A DNA stretch of 64,000 nucleotides from Clostridium fessum (GTDB lineage: Bacteria; Bacillota; Clostridia; Lachnospirales; Lachnospiraceae): assembly GCF_003024715.1 (NCBI RefSeq), contig NZ_PYLO01000002.1:682001-746000 (forward strand), written 5' to 3'. The position numbers and the translations under genes were made by a program. The stretch's first letter is position 1, and the number at the start of each line of letters is the position of its first letter. Below, piece by piece: positions 52,861 to 62,840 of the stretch. The notes below the pieces were generated by a model, which was given only the letters and a program-made list of their open reading frames with translations, was not told the DNA's origin and did no database searches.

Positions 52861-53985
52861 CTACATATCCTTCATCTTCGGATCCAATGCATCACGCAGA
52901 CCATCCGCCAGCATGTTAAAGCACAGCATCAGAAGTCCCATGACAATTAACGGGAACACGATCATGTACGGATGGCTTGTAAAGTTCTGATATCCACTCG
53001 AAATCAGGGAACCCAGCGAAGCCATCGGCTCCGGCACCCCCAGGCCAATAAAGGCTAAGAATGCCTCGGTAAAGATCGCATGCGGGATCGAGAACATCGT
53101 CTGTGTGATCAAAGGACCAAAAATATTTGGTAAAATCTCTTTGAAAATAATGCGGAAACTCTTTGCTCCCAGCGTCCGGGAAGCAAGCACATATTCCTGC
53201 TCTTTCAGCTTTAAGACCTCCGCGCGGGCGATTCGGCTCATGCCCAGCCACCCGGAAAACATCAGGGCGAACGTGATAGACATAAGCCCCGGTTTCATAA
53301 CTAACAAAAGCAGGGTAACCGTGATCAGGTACGGAATACTGTTTAGTATCTCGACGATACGCTGCATGATCATATCGACTTTTCCGCCGAAATATCCGGA
53401 TACAAGTCCATACGTCAGACCAAACGCAAGGTCGATGAATACCGCCAGAACCGCTACATAGAGGCTGATCCGCGTTCCGCTCCAGGTCCTGGTCCAGAGG
53501 TCGCGTCCCAGCGAATCGGAACCAAACCAGTAGTAGGTATCGGTCAGACTGTTGCTCTCATAATAGTTGATTTCTTTGCTTCCGGTGGATGTACGGATCG
53601 TCTCAGAACCATCTAAGATACCCATATTTTCCAGCCCCGGCACTCTCGGCGCCATGTTCTGGTTGGTAATAATCTGCTGATCGTAGGTAAACTGGTTCAT
53701 GTGAGGTCCGACAAGCGCCATCACAATCAGAAACAGAATACAGACAAAGCTGAACATTGCGCCCTTATTTTTCTTAAACCGTGCAATTGCCTCTTTCCAG
53801 TAGCTCTGGCTTGCAAAGTTTGTATCGACATGTTCAAAGCCGTCTTTGTGCTGGAATTCAAAATCATCGTCCAGAAATTCGATCTGGCTTAAATATTCTT
53901 CGGGTGATAACACATGCTCCCGAACGGAAGCCGCATCCCCGCCTGTCATTTTCTCATCTGTCTTTTCGTCACTCCGTTTTTTCAT
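52861..53985 (-). CDS. oppC: Oligopeptide ABC transporter permease
   Basis: 374 residues from an ATG at 53985 (GAGAGGTGA site). A long hydrophilic N-terminus (about 75 residues) precedes the first helix; five or more helices follow; the permease EAA loop is VLASRTLGAKSFRIIFKEILPNIFGPLI. GSDSLGRDLWTRTWSGTRISL is the OppC signature. The start overlaps the oppB stop region by 11 bp spacing. Confidence 0.94.
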   Translation of the reverse strand: MKKRSDEKTDEKMTGGDAASVREHVLSPEEYLSQIEFLDDDFEFQHKDGFEHVDTNFASQSYWKEAIARFKKNKGAMFSFVCILFLIVMALVGPHMNQFTYDQQIITNQNMAPRVPGLENMGILDGSETIRTSTGSKEINYYESNSLTDTYYWFGSDSLGRDLWTRTWSGTRISLYVAVLAVFIDLAFGLTYGLVSGYFGGKVDMIMQRIVEILNSIPYLITVTLLLLVMKPGLMSITFALMFSGWLGMSRIARAEVLKLKEQEYVLASRTLGAKSFRIIFKEILPNIFGPLITQTMFSIPHAIFTEAFLAFIGLGVPEPMASLGSLISSGYQNFTSHPYMIVFPLIVMGLLMLCFNMLADGLRDALDPKMKDM

Positions 53986-53996
53986 GCCATCACCTC

Positions 53997-54932
53997 TCAA
54001 TCCGATTTCTTCGCCAGACGGATTCTCGGGTCGATAATTCCGTACAGGACGTCAACCACCAGCATCAGGACAATGTACATGACACTGTAGATAAATGCCA
54101 GCGAAATCGTCACGTTGTAATCGTTGGACTGAATCGCTGCAATCATTAAACTTCCGATGCCCGGAATCGAGAAGATCTTCTCGATAACCAGGGAACCAAT
54201 CATCAGATCGACAACCAGCGGCGCCAGTACCGTAATGATCGGGATCAGCGCGTTTCGAAGTGCATGGCGCACCAGAAGCGGGCGTCCCGTGATTCCCTTG
54301 CTCTCCGCAAGCAGCATGTAGTCGCTGTCCAGCACCTCCAGAAGGGAGGTTCTCGTAAATCGAGCCACCGTCGCTACCGTAAACATCGACAGCGCCAGCA
54401 TCGGCATGATCGACGATGCGAAGAACTTCTTGCCGTCAAACAGAAGCGGCAGCCACTGTGCCTTGTAGCCGATGAAATATGCCATAACCAATGCAAAAAC
54501 ATAGGACGGAAGGCTGACGCCCAGAACTGAAATCACAGTACAGATGGTATCAAGCCAGCTATTTTTCTTGAGCGCTGCCAGAATACCTAAAATCAGTCCG
54601 ACTACCGCACCGAAGGAAACTGCCTCCAGTCCGATTCCAAAGCTGACCGGCACACGGTTCTTTAACAGAACCGAGATGGAGGTATCCTTGGAGATAACAT
54701 ACGATACACCAAAATCGCCCTGCAGCAGGTTCTTCACATACGTGAAAAACTGTACGATCAACGGTTTGTCCAGTCCATATTTCTTCGACATCATCGCAAT
54801 CTGATCCGCGGTCAGCTTTTCATCGTTGAACGGAGATCCCGGCATCAGCTGCAGCAGCATAAAAAGTACCAGGATGATGATCAGAAGCGTGACAAGAGAA
54901 ATCATGATACGTTTTCCGATATATTTCTTCAT
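53997..54932 (-). CDS. oppB: Oligopeptide ABC transporter permease
   Basis: 311 residues from an ATG at 54932 (AAGGGAG site); the longer frame to 55001 lacks one. Six helices; N-terminal KYIGKRIMISLVTLLIIILV, LMPGSPF, and EAA loop LLVRHALRNALIPIITVLAPL. First gene of the oppBCDF-oppA run, about 100 bp after the GH127 gene, so it may be read from the GH127 promoter. Confidence 0.94.
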   Translation of the reverse strand: MKKYIGKRIMISLVTLLIIILVLFMLLQLMPGSPFNDEKLTADQIAMMSKKYGLDKPLIVQFFTYVKNLLQGDFGVSYVISKDTSISVLLKNRVPVSFGIGLEAVSFGAVVGLILGILAALKKNSWLDTICTVISVLGVSLPSYVFALVMAYFIGYKAQWLPLLFDGKKFFASSIMPMLALSMFTVATVARFTRTSLLEVLDSDYMLLAESKGITGRPLLVRHALRNALIPIITVLAPLVVDLMIGSLVIEKIFSIPGIGSLMIAAIQSNDYNVTISLAFIYSVMYIVLMLVVDVLYGIIDPRIRLAKKSD

Positions 54933-55038
54933 GTCCGTACTCCCTTCTTTCTTAATATAATACGTCTCTCTCCTTCTCTTATAGCCCGGATATTCTTTCA
55001 ACTCCGAAGTATAAAATAAGACAAACGGTTTTATCTCT

Positions 55039-56982
55039 CTATTCCTGCATCCACACGCGCATATGCGTCATGCCGCGGTTGCACCATGCATAGTACGGAA
55101 TTGCCTGCAGGGTTACCACCTCTTCCGGTGCCGCATCTTCTGCATAAAGCGCCGGATTAACCGCCGTTTTCTTCCGGCAGCCCGTCACGCGCAGCGCCAC
55201 GATACCTTCCAGCAGATCCGCCTGATACGGAAGCACTTCAATCTTCGCCTCCCGCGGAATCCGCAGTGTCTGAAGATCCTCTCCGTTGTCCACGCCCTCA
55301 AAGGTGTAGATGATTGGTCCGCGTCTGAGTGCCACGCATCCGGCATCCGCCCGCACCATCGGGTGTGCATAGACCCGCTCCGGCTCCATCTCCATCTCGC
55401 AGGAAACAGTATCACCAGGCTGCCAGCTTCTCTGGATCATCCAGTAGCCCTTGTCTGTCTTGACTGCCCCGGAAACCGGTATGCCATTGACCTTCACCTG
55501 CATCTGATGGCACCAGCCCGGATAACGGACTGCCAAAGTAAATTCTGCTCCCGCCTGCTCCGGTTCTACCGTGTAGGTAACGGAGCCGTTCCACGGATAT
55601 TTCGATGTAAGCGCTATCTTCACGCCGCCCGCTGTTTCAAAGGAAGCCGTTCCCCCGACAAACAGGTGGGAATAGATCGTATCTTCACTTGAAGACCATA
55701 CATAAGAACCAAGTGAAGTCATCAGACGCGCCAGGTTCGGAGGACAGCATGCACAGTCATACCAGCCGATCCGCTCCGGTGTGTATTCTTCTTCGCCATA
55801 TGCGTTGGTCGGCATGCCCGGATTGGCTTCAAGCTGATTGATATAAAAGAATTTCGTTCCGTCTAACTGCATGCCGCTGATGGTTCCGTTGTAAATCTCC
55901 CGCTCTAGAATATCCGCATACCGCGCGTCCGGATCCGCCTCCAGCATCTGTTTCGCAAAAAAGCAGACCCCCACCGCCGCACACGTTTCCGCGTAAGCGG
56001 TATCATTCGGCAAATCATAATCCACGGTAAATGCCTCGCCGTAATAGGTGGAACCGATTCCACCCGTTATGTACATCCGCCGGTCTACCATGTTGTCCCA
56101 CATCTTCCGGCAGGCTGCCATCAGCGCCTCATCGTGATTCTGCGCTGCCAGGTTTGCCGCCGCCGTCAGAAGATACATACAACGGACCGCGTGTCCTTCC
56201 ACCGTATCCTGCTCACGCACCGGCTTGTGGTTCTGCATGTAGGACGGCGGCTGCTTGTCCATGTAATCGGTGCGGCTCCAGCTTCTAGCCGCCGCTTCTT
56301 TATGGAAGAACTCCGGATCCCGTCCGCGCTCATCGATAAAATATGCCGCCAGCTTCCGGTATCTCTCTTCCCCGGTTGCCTGATAAAGCCGCATCAGCGC
56401 CAGCTCGATCTCCTCATGTCCCGGAATGCCGGTTACTTTGCCTGCTTCCCGTCCGAACCGCCGATCGATATGATCGCACAGCTTGCAGCAGATATCTAAA
56501 AGCTTCGTCTTTCCCGTCGCCTGATAGTACGCGACGCCTGCCTCCGTCATATGTCCGGCACAGTACATCTCATGGCAGTCCGTCAGGTTCTGCCACTTAT
56601 GTTCCGACTCCGCCGCAATGAAATAGGTATCCAGGTAGCCGTCCGGCTGCTGCGCCCGCCCGATCAGGTCGATGATCGCATCGGCACGCGCCTCCAGCTC
56701 TGGATTTGCCTCGACGGTCAGTGAGTACGCCACCGCCTCCAGCCATTTCGCCAGGTCGCTGTCCTGAAATACACGCCCGTAATACGTTCCTTTCTCATCT
56801 CCCGCTGCAATGCGGAAGTTTTTAATCACATGGCTCTTTCGGATTCCGGACACCTCATCGTGAAGCACCCGTTCCTGATACGGAAGCATCGTGTGAATTA
56901 CCACATTCTGTACCCGCGAAAAGAACGGGTCGTCTATCTTTACCTGTTTCAAATCAATGAAACTTGTCTCCTTTTTTATCAT
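55039..56982 (-). CDS. GH127 beta-L-arabinofuranosidase
   Basis: 647 residues, full length for the family. The zinc/nucleophile cysteines appear as YAETCAAVG (about 330) and CACCPPNLARLM (about 413-425), matching the Glu-Cys-Cys-Cys site of HypBA1. The (alpha/alpha)6 barrel and two beta-sandwich parts are evident. It releases beta-L-arabinofuranose from plant hydroxyproline-rich glycans in the cytoplasm (no signal peptide). A divergent AraC regulator and a downstream peptide transporter suggest use of imported arabinosylated peptides. Confidence 0.93.
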   Translation of the reverse strand: MIKKETSFIDLKQVKIDDPFFSRVQNVVIHTMLPYQERVLHDEVSGIRKSHVIKNFRIAAGDEKGTYYGRVFQDSDLAKWLEAVAYSLTVEANPELEARADAIIDLIGRAQQPDGYLDTYFIAAESEHKWQNLTDCHEMYCAGHMTEAGVAYYQATGKTKLLDICCKLCDHIDRRFGREAGKVTGIPGHEEIELALMRLYQATGEERYRKLAAYFIDERGRDPEFFHKEAAARSWSRTDYMDKQPPSYMQNHKPVREQDTVEGHAVRCMYLLTAAANLAAQNHDEALMAACRKMWDNMVDRRMYITGGIGSTYYGEAFTVDYDLPNDTAYAETCAAVGVCFFAKQMLEADPDARYADILEREIYNGTISGMQLDGTKFFYINQLEANPGMPTNAYGEEEYTPERIGWYDCACCPPNLARLMTSLGSYVWSSSEDTIYSHLFVGGTASFETAGGVKIALTSKYPWNGSVTYTVEPEQAGAEFTLAVRYPGWCHQMQVKVNGIPVSGAVKTDKGYWMIQRSWQPGDTVSCEMEMEPERVYAHPMVRADAGCVALRRGPIIYTFEGVDNGEDLQTLRIPREAKIEVLPYQADLLEGIVALRVTGCRKKTAVNPALYAEDAAPEEVVTLQAIPYYAWCNRGMTHMRVWMQE

Positions 56983-57277
56983 TCACAGAAAACCTCCTGA
57001 TTTATTATTCACTTATCCGTAAGCGCCTATCAATAATCTGAAAAAGGCTTCTTTTTTTGTATGTTTTCTTATAAGTATACCATTCAAATAGTGGAAAAGC
57101 GATCTAACACATTTTGCATATTATAGAAAAGAATACGCGTATTTTTATAGAACAAAATCAGCCTGATTTCATTCCTTCTTTTTCTCTGATTTTTCTTTAT
57201 TCTTCATTCATCCCCTCTTATTTTCCCAAGTAGAGTGTTTTATTTCTGCAAATATAAGGGATTTGCCAAACAGATTC

Positions 57278-57306
57278 TTGCTGTTTTTCTTTCTATTTGA
57301 TATAAT
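57278..57306 (+). promoter_or_regulatory. Promoter of the AraC regulator in the GH127-araC divergent region
   Basis: TTGCTG (57278-57283), 17-bp spacer, TATAAT (57301-57306), with a 125-nt leader before the ATG at 57432. The 449-bp divergent gap is AT-rich; a TATACT box on the minus strand near 57070-57080 may drive the GH127 gene. No clear AraC direct repeats were resolved by eye. Confidence 0.6.
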
Positions 57307-57431
57307 AAAATTGATATTTTAAATTTGTTTAACAACCTGACAAAGTTGTCCTGTTTTTCGTTTGCTTCTCTGCGGTTCAGACAGGATTCCTGTTACGTGG
57401 CTGTTTTTATTTAAACGGGAGTACATACATC

Positions 57432-58349
57432 ATGAATTTTATTAATTTAAACTGTCCGCCCCTTCCTTATTTTATCGTCGGAGGCGGATGTGTTTACCGC
57501 CCCGGCGATATCCATGAGCGCCGGACGATCCGAAATGTCTTTGATCTTATCTATGTTCACAGCGGAACTTTATATCTCGAACAGGATCCGTTCCGCGTTG
57601 AACTGAATGCCGGGCAGTTTTTTATCATTACCCCCGATACCCCGCACCGCGGCAGCCGCGTCTGCCAGGAAAAGACCACGACGAGCTGGGTGCATTTCTA
57701 TACCAACGGTAAATACAGCCTGTCCGATGAATTTTACCCGGACAACGTAACCCGGCGCGCCGCGCCGAAATTTTACTATTCGCCGCAGAATTTCATTCTC
57801 TCCCTGCCGCGCACCGGCACCGTGCCGGAAGCCAACCGGGAGAAGCTGGAAAAGTATCTGCAGCGGATGAACCTGGTTTCTTTCAGCAAATACACACAGA
57901 AAAAGAGCTTTCCATCCTCCGTGCGGACGCCGTTTGAGCTCCAGCATGATTTCATTGAATTTCTCCAGGTTCTCTATGCGCCGTACTGCTACAGTCGCGA
58001 GAAGGAAAGCATCGCCCGGACGCTGCGCGACTACCTGGATGCCCACTACACGGAGGAGATCTCCTTAAACGATCTGGCGCGCCAGTATTCCTACAGCCCG
58101 TCCCACTTAATCCGCAGTTTCCACCAGGCATACGGCGCCAGCCCGATGCAGTACCTGAAAAAACTACGCATCGAACACGCCTCCCAGCTTCTCCTCCACT
58201 CCGACGCCACGATCCAGTCGGTCGGTGAGATGGTAGGACTGCGGATCCCCTCCTATTTTATCCGCGTATTTAAGCAGGAGATCGGCATCACCCCGGCGCA
58301 GTACCGGATGTTTTACGCAGAAGAGAACGGGGGGAGTGAGGCGCCTTAA
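57432..58349 (+). CDS. AraC-family transcriptional regulator
   Basis: 305 residues. N-terminal cupin-like sensor (LIYVHSGTLYLEQDPFRVELNAGQFFIITPDTPHRG, about 37-75) and two C-terminal helix-turn-helix units (SLNDLARQYSYSPSHLIRSFHQAYG and IQSVGEMVGLRIPSYFIRVFKQEIGITPAQYR, about 200-297). Divergent from GH127, so likely an activator of that gene in response to a sugar. Confidence 0.92.
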   Translation: MNFINLNCPPLPYFIVGGGCVYRPGDIHERRTIRNVFDLIYVHSGTLYLEQDPFRVELNAGQFFIITPDTPHRGSRVCQEKTTTSWVHFYTNGKYSLSDEFYPDNVTRRAAPKFYYSPQNFILSLPRTGTVPEANREKLEKYLQRMNLVSFSKYTQKKSFPSSVRTPFELQHDFIEFLQVLYAPYCYSREKESIARTLRDYLDAHYTEEISLNDLARQYSYSPSHLIRSFHQAYGASPMQYLKKLRIEHASQLLLHSDATIQSVGEMVGLRIPSYFIRVFKQEIGITPAQYRMFYAEENGGSEAP

Positions 58350-58393
58350 AGGCGATTCACAGCTGATGTTTTTTACTATCTATTTGTTTTCGT

Positions 58394-58427
58394 AAGAACT
58401 GCCATGAGCGTGGCAGTTCTTTTTTTA
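58394..58427 (+). terminator. Terminator of the AraC gene
   Basis: AAGAACTGCCA and TGGCAGTTCTT form an 11-bp stem with loop TGAGCG, followed by TTTTTT. Confidence 0.9.
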
Positions 58428-58564
58428 TACCCAAACCAGTGAATCGTTTCTAATGTATCTATAAGTTCCTCTACATCAGCTATTGTTTAAGCCAGTTATC
58501 CGCACATTGAAAATCCTTTATATTTAAGGTAACACTGTGTGTATACAAAGGAGGAAATTCCGAA

Positions 58565-58804
58565 TTGAAAACTGTCACGATTAAACTTCGCATTCATAAA
58601 CTTTTGGCTGAAAAGCGTCTGACGAAATACCGTTTTATCGCCATGACCGGGCTTGGCTATAAAAATGCCAGCCGAATTCTGGACAATGAAACTGAATCCA
58701 TCCGCTTCAGCACCATCGCCCGCATCTGCTCCGCACTGGACTGTACGCCCGGCGATCTATTTGAAGTTCATGAGGAAGAAGATCCTTACGATGGAATGTA
58801 TTAA
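58565..58804 (+). CDS. Small XRE/Cro-type helix-turn-helix protein
   Basis: 79 residues from a TTG start at 58565 behind AAGGAGG. One HTH domain: KLLAEKRLTKYRFIAMTGLGYKNASRILD with STIARICSALDCTPGDLFE, the usual single-domain repressor pattern. Acidic C-terminus. Not clearly linked to a neighbour; a strong terminator follows, so it is a single-gene unit. Confidence 0.85.
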   Translation: MKTVTIKLRIHKLLAEKRLTKYRFIAMTGLGYKNASRILDNETESIRFSTIARICSALDCTPGDLFEVHEEEDPYDGMY

Positions 58805-58844
58805 ACATTCGGAAACAAGTGATTTCATGTGCGGATCGCACGCC

Positions 58845-58897
58845 AAAAAAGAGCTGTCAACCGACGGTTTGCACCGGCTTTTGTGACAGCTCTTTTT
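58845..58897 (+). terminator. Terminator between the HTH gene and nrdG
   Basis: AAAAAAGAGCTGTCA and TGACAGCTCTTTTT form a long stem with an inner CCG/CGG hairpin; works in both directions. Confidence 0.9.
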
Positions 58898-58981
58898 AGC
58901 GATCCTATTTTCAAGTAAAAAGCATTCTTACGCGGTTACTGCAGCAATTTCTGTAACTCCCTCTCTGTAAACCTGAACTTT

Positions 58982-59485
58982 CTATTTTCCCTGCTTCCGC
59001 AGCTTTTTAAGCTCCAGAATTCTCTGGTTCCGGCTTCCGCGAAACTGCAGGGTCAGATCCTTCTCCGCTTCCACGAACTCTCCGTCCACCAACACATCTA
59101 CATAGGACAGCATCTCGTCTGTCACCTCTGTATGGACAACGCCGCCGGCTGCCAGATCCCGATCCCAGAGATAGCCGCTGTAGCACCAGATATCCTTCTC
59201 CGGATACGTCTCGCGCACCTTCCGGAGTAAATGTACCAGTTCCATCTGGTTTTCCGGCTCAAACGGTTCTCCGCCGAGCAGCGTAAAGCCCTGTATATAT
59301 CCCGGCTCCAATGCCGCTAAAATCTCTTTCTCCGTCTCTTCTGTATATAACTGTCCATATCGAAAATCCCACGTCTCCGCATTGAAACAGCCCTTGCAGT
59401 GATGGCGGCAGCCCGACACAAACAAGCTGACGCGCACGCCCGGACCGTTGGCAATATCATGCTTTTTAATGGTTCCGTAATACAT
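58982..59485 (-). CDS. nrdG: Anaerobic ribonucleotide reductase activating enzyme
   Basis: 167 residues. Radical SAM motif CRHHCKGCFN (about 26-35), NGPGVRVSLFVSGC before it and LLGGEPFEPENQMEL after. It makes the glycyl radical on NrdD under anaerobic conditions. It follows nrdD on the same strand, but the 287-bp gap now contains an inserted element. Confidence 0.95.
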   Translation of the reverse strand: MYYGTIKKHDIANGPGVRVSLFVSGCRHHCKGCFNAETWDFRYGQLYTEETEKEILAALEPGYIQGFTLLGGEPFEPENQMELVHLLRKVRETYPEKDIWCYSGYLWDRDLAAGGVVHTEVTDEMLSYVDVLVDGEFVEAEKDLTLQFRGSRNQRILELKKLRKQGK

Positions 59486-59503
59486 CTCTTCCTCCCCTAG
59501 ACC

Positions 59504-59667
59504 AATGTACTCTCGGAGTCTTTCTACACTCGCTTTTGCGGCTGATTTTCCGCCAGCCGTGCCCGAATTTCATCAACGTACGCACCGCGTACGTCTCAGA
59601 AATTTGGACACAACTGACAAAAAATCATCTCACAAAATCAAGCACAGAAAGATTCCGAGAGTACATT
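59504..59667. mobile_element. 164-bp MITE-like element between nrdD and nrdG
   Basis: 21-bp terminal inverted repeats with one mismatch (59504-59524 and 59647-59667; outer sequence AATGTACTCTCGG). ACC flanks both sides, a possible 3-bp target duplication. No coding capacity. Its left end recurs at 31094. Confidence 0.8.
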
Positions 59668-59772
59668 ACCAGAAAACCGGAACCGCTGCCGGGCAGTGAT
59701 TCCGATTTTCCGTCTCATTTTCCATTTATTATAATCGTCCGACGCCTGGCAAGCCAAAGCCTTCACCACATC

Positions 59773-61962
59773 CTACAGATGCAGCACCCGATCCCGGATC
59801 TCCTGGGTACGTCCCTGGTTCCAGAACTGGGTTCCGATGTAGCCGCAGGTACGACGTGCGACAAAGAGCTTGTTCTGGTCGCGGTTGCCGCAGTTCGGGC
59901 ACTCCCACACCAGCTTGCCAGCCTCATCCTCAACAATCTTGATCTCGCCGTCATAGCCACACTTCTCACAGAAATCACTCTTGGTGTTCAGCTCCGCATA
60001 CATAATGTTATTGTAGATAAACTGCATCACAGAGAGAACTGCCGGAATATTAGTCTGCATATTCGGCACCTCGATGTAGCTGATCGCACCGCCCGGGGAG
60101 AGCTTCTGGAACTCTGCCTCAAATTTCAGCTTACTGAACGCGTCAATCTTCTCGGATACGTGTACATGGTAGCTATTCGTGATATAGTTCTTATCCGTAA
60201 CGCCCGGAATGATACCGAAGCGCTTCTGCAGGCATTTTGCAAATTTATAAGTCGTAGACTCCATCGGCGTGCCGTATACAGAATAGCTGATGTTCTCCGC
60301 CTCTCTCCACTCTTTGCATTTATCATTCAGACGCTGCATAACTTTCAGTGCAAATGGCTTCGCCTCCGGATCGGTGTGGGATTTTCCTAACATCCGCATA
60401 CACATCTCATACAGACCTGCATATCCCAGAGAAATCGTAGAATAGCCGTTGTACAGGAGTTTGTCGATCGTCTCACCCTTTTTCAGGCGGGCAAGCGCAC
60501 CATTCTGCCACAGAATCGGCGCCACATCGGAGATCGTGCCGAGCAGCCTCTCATGACGGCAGCGGAGCGCACGGTGGCACAGCTCCAGTCTCTCATCGAG
60601 AATCTGCCAGAAGCGGTCCATATCTCCCTCCGAAGAACAAGCCACATCGACCAGGTTAATCGTGACAACACCCTGGTTGAAACGTCCATAGAATTTATGC
60701 TTGCCGTTCGACAGCATCTGGGAATCTTCTACCGTCAGGAAAGAACGGCAGCCCATGCACGGGTAAACCTCGCCCTTCTTTAATTCCTTCATAATCTTAG
60801 CGGAAATGTAGTCCGGAACCATCCGTTTCGCGGTACATTTCGCTGCCAGCTCAGTCAGGTGCCAATATTTCGAACCTTCTGTAATATTGTCCTCATCCAG
60901 CACATAGATAAGTTTCGGGAACGCCGGTGTGATCCAGACGCCCTTTTCATTCTTGACGCCCTGCATTCTCTGCAGCATCACTTCCTCGATGATCATCGCA
61001 AGGTCATCTCTGGTCCGTCCCTCCGGAACCTCGTCCAGATACATAAATACCGTGACAAACGGAGCCTGTCCGTTACAGGTCATCAGGGTGATAAGCTGGT
61101 ACTGGATCGTCTGGATGCCGCTCTTAACCTCCTCGCGCAGACGGCGTTCGGTCACGCGGTTGATGATATCCTCATCCAGTGCCTCGCCGCACTCGGTGCG
61201 CTCTGCAATCACGTTCTTGCGCAGCTTCTGACGGCTGATGTCCACAAACGGTGCCAGATGCGCCAGAGTAAAGGACTGTCCGCCATACTGGTTGCTGGCT
61301 ACCTGCGCCACGATCTGGGTGGTCACGTTGCAGGCCGTAAAGAAACTGTGCGGCTTCTCGATCATCGTCTCACTGATCACAGTGCCATTCTGCAGCATAT
61401 CCTCCAGATTGATCAGGTCGCAGTTGTGCTCCTTCTGTGCAAAATAGTCGGTATCATGGAAATGGATGATGCCTTCCTCATGCGCGCGGACGATCTCCTC
61501 CGGCAGCAGCACACGCTTGGATAAGTCCTTGCTGACCTCGCCCGCCATGTAGTCACGCTGGGTCGAGTTGATGACCGGGTTCTTGTTGGAGTTTTCCTGA
61601 TTCACTTCTTCATTAATATGATCCAAAAGTGCCAGGATGCCGTTATCGGTCGTGTTGGACTTGCGTTTTAACTCCCTGCGGTAGCGGTAGCGCACATATT
61701 TCTGTGCAACCTCATAACCACGCATCTCCATAATGCTGGTCTCTACCATATCCTGGATGTCTTCCACATTCACCGCGTGCGGCATCTCCTGCACCTGCTC
61801 GGCGATCGTATCTGCAATCGCTTCAATCTGGTACGGGTTCATCTGGTGAATACGCTCCACATTGCCGTTCGCTTTCGTGATCGCATTTACGATCTTCGCC
61901 CGGTCAAAATGTACTTCTTCTCCATTTCGTTTGATTACATTGGTTGTTACTGTGTCTTCCAT
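59773..61962 (-). CDS. nrdD: Anaerobic ribonucleoside-triphosphate reductase
   Basis: 729 residues. N-terminal ATP cone (VIKRNGEEVHFDRAKIVNAITKANG), substrate domain, C-terminal zinc cysteines (CEKCGYDG and CPNCGNRD) and the glycyl-radical motif RTCGYIGTQFWNQGR (Gly about 705). It makes dNTPs from NTPs under anaerobic conditions with formate as reductant. NrdR boxes lie about 310 bp upstream. Confidence 0.97.
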   Translation of the reverse strand: MEDTVTTNVIKRNGEEVHFDRAKIVNAITKANGNVERIHQMNPYQIEAIADTIAEQVQEMPHAVNVEDIQDMVETSIMEMRGYEVAQKYVRYRYRRELKRKSNTTDNGILALLDHINEEVNQENSNKNPVINSTQRDYMAGEVSKDLSKRVLLPEEIVRAHEEGIIHFHDTDYFAQKEHNCDLINLEDMLQNGTVISETMIEKPHSFFTACNVTTQIVAQVASNQYGGQSFTLAHLAPFVDISRQKLRKNVIAERTECGEALDEDIINRVTERRLREEVKSGIQTIQYQLITLMTCNGQAPFVTVFMYLDEVPEGRTRDDLAMIIEEVMLQRMQGVKNEKGVWITPAFPKLIYVLDEDNITEGSKYWHLTELAAKCTAKRMVPDYISAKIMKELKKGEVYPCMGCRSFLTVEDSQMLSNGKHKFYGRFNQGVVTINLVDVACSSEGDMDRFWQILDERLELCHRALRCRHERLLGTISDVAPILWQNGALARLKKGETIDKLLYNGYSTISLGYAGLYEMCMRMLGKSHTDPEAKPFALKVMQRLNDKCKEWREAENISYSVYGTPMESTTYKFAKCLQKRFGIIPGVTDKNYITNSYHVHVSEKIDAFSKLKFEAEFQKLSPGGAISYIEVPNMQTNIPAVLSVMQFIYNNIMYAELNTKSDFCEKCGYDGEIKIVEDEAGKLVWECPNCGNRDQNKLFVARRTCGYIGTQFWNQGRTQEIRDRVLHL

Positions 61963-62267
61963 CCCTGTTCCCTCTCCTTACCCTTAAGCCCGTTTTATGA
62001 CTTGTCTTCTATAATCTATAAATTGACTCGCCGGTTCCTGTTTCTGTGATTTCTCTTTCTACTTTTATGGCATACATCGAACATCCATCTGTATCCATTT
62101 CCCGTCCCCCAGCTTACTCTCATTTCCTCATTCATGAGAGCAGCGCCTTCTTCTGACAGGCTATTTTTCATGTCCGGATGCCTTCACTGACAGGATTCTT
62201 TTCCGTTCCGACTTGTCTTACGATTGGCTTTATTTTTGATTTGTATTTAGGTAATTTTTAGAATTAC

Positions 62268-62314
62268 ACACAAAATATTGAACTCATTTTCTTTCATAAC
62301 ACAATATATAGTGT
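62268..62314 (-). promoter_or_regulatory. Pair of NrdR boxes upstream of nrdD
   Basis: ACACAATATATAGTGT (62299-62314) fits the NrdR consensus fully; ACACAAAATATTGAAC (62268-62283) is a weaker copy. Spacing is 31 bp, three helical turns, as typical of NrdR pairs. They imply repression by NrdR-dATP. A roughly 300-nt stretch of no assigned function lies between the boxes and nrdD. Confidence 0.75.
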
Positions 62315-62624
62315 GTTCGTCGTGACGTATTTAAGCATACACCAATTAGATTAAAAATGGAAGAGGATTCCCCTATATTTTTTCGAATCAGAATTTTGCA
62401 CAAAAATCATTTTCTCCCTTTACAAACACCCAAATCTGTGATCCCCTTTCCACGACGTTCTTTCCAGACTTATCCACCGTCCCATGTGCAAAACCCACCT
62501 CGTCATTTCTCCCATGGCTGCATCCCATATACCCTCTGAGTCTCCTTCGCCCATACCCTTATCTGTTTTAAAAATACCGAAAATAATGCTTTTTAAAATA
62601 TTTTTAAAAATATTTAAAAAACTG

Positions 62625-62653
62625 TTGACATTTTATTCTGGATGGAGTAGAAT
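62625..62653 (+). promoter_or_regulatory. Promoter of the tRNA-Lys gene
   Basis: TTGACA (62625-62630), 17-bp spacer, TAGAAT (62648-62653), about 45 bp before the tRNA. Confidence 0.85.
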
Positions 62654-62697
62654 AACACATGTCTTACGGATGAGGCATCCGCAAGAAAACAAAATAA

Positions 62698-62770
62698 GCG
62701 CCTTTAGCTCAGTTGGTAGAGCAGTAGACTCTTAATCTATTTGTCCAGGGTTCGAGTCCCTGAAGGCGCA
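62698..62770 (+). tRNA. tRNA-Lys (anticodon CTT)
   Basis: 73 nt cloverleaf: acceptor GCGCCTT/AAGGCGC, D arm TAGCTCAGTTGGTAGAGC-type, anticodon loop CTCTTAA giving CTT, T arm GGGTTCGAGTCCC. The terminal CCA is not encoded (ends in A only). Confidence 0.96.
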
Positions 62771-62840
62771 CTATCAAGTGCTTGTTTCGCAGACCGAGAG
62801 CTGTGGGGCAGGCACTTTGTGCGTTAGCAATGAGGCGTGC

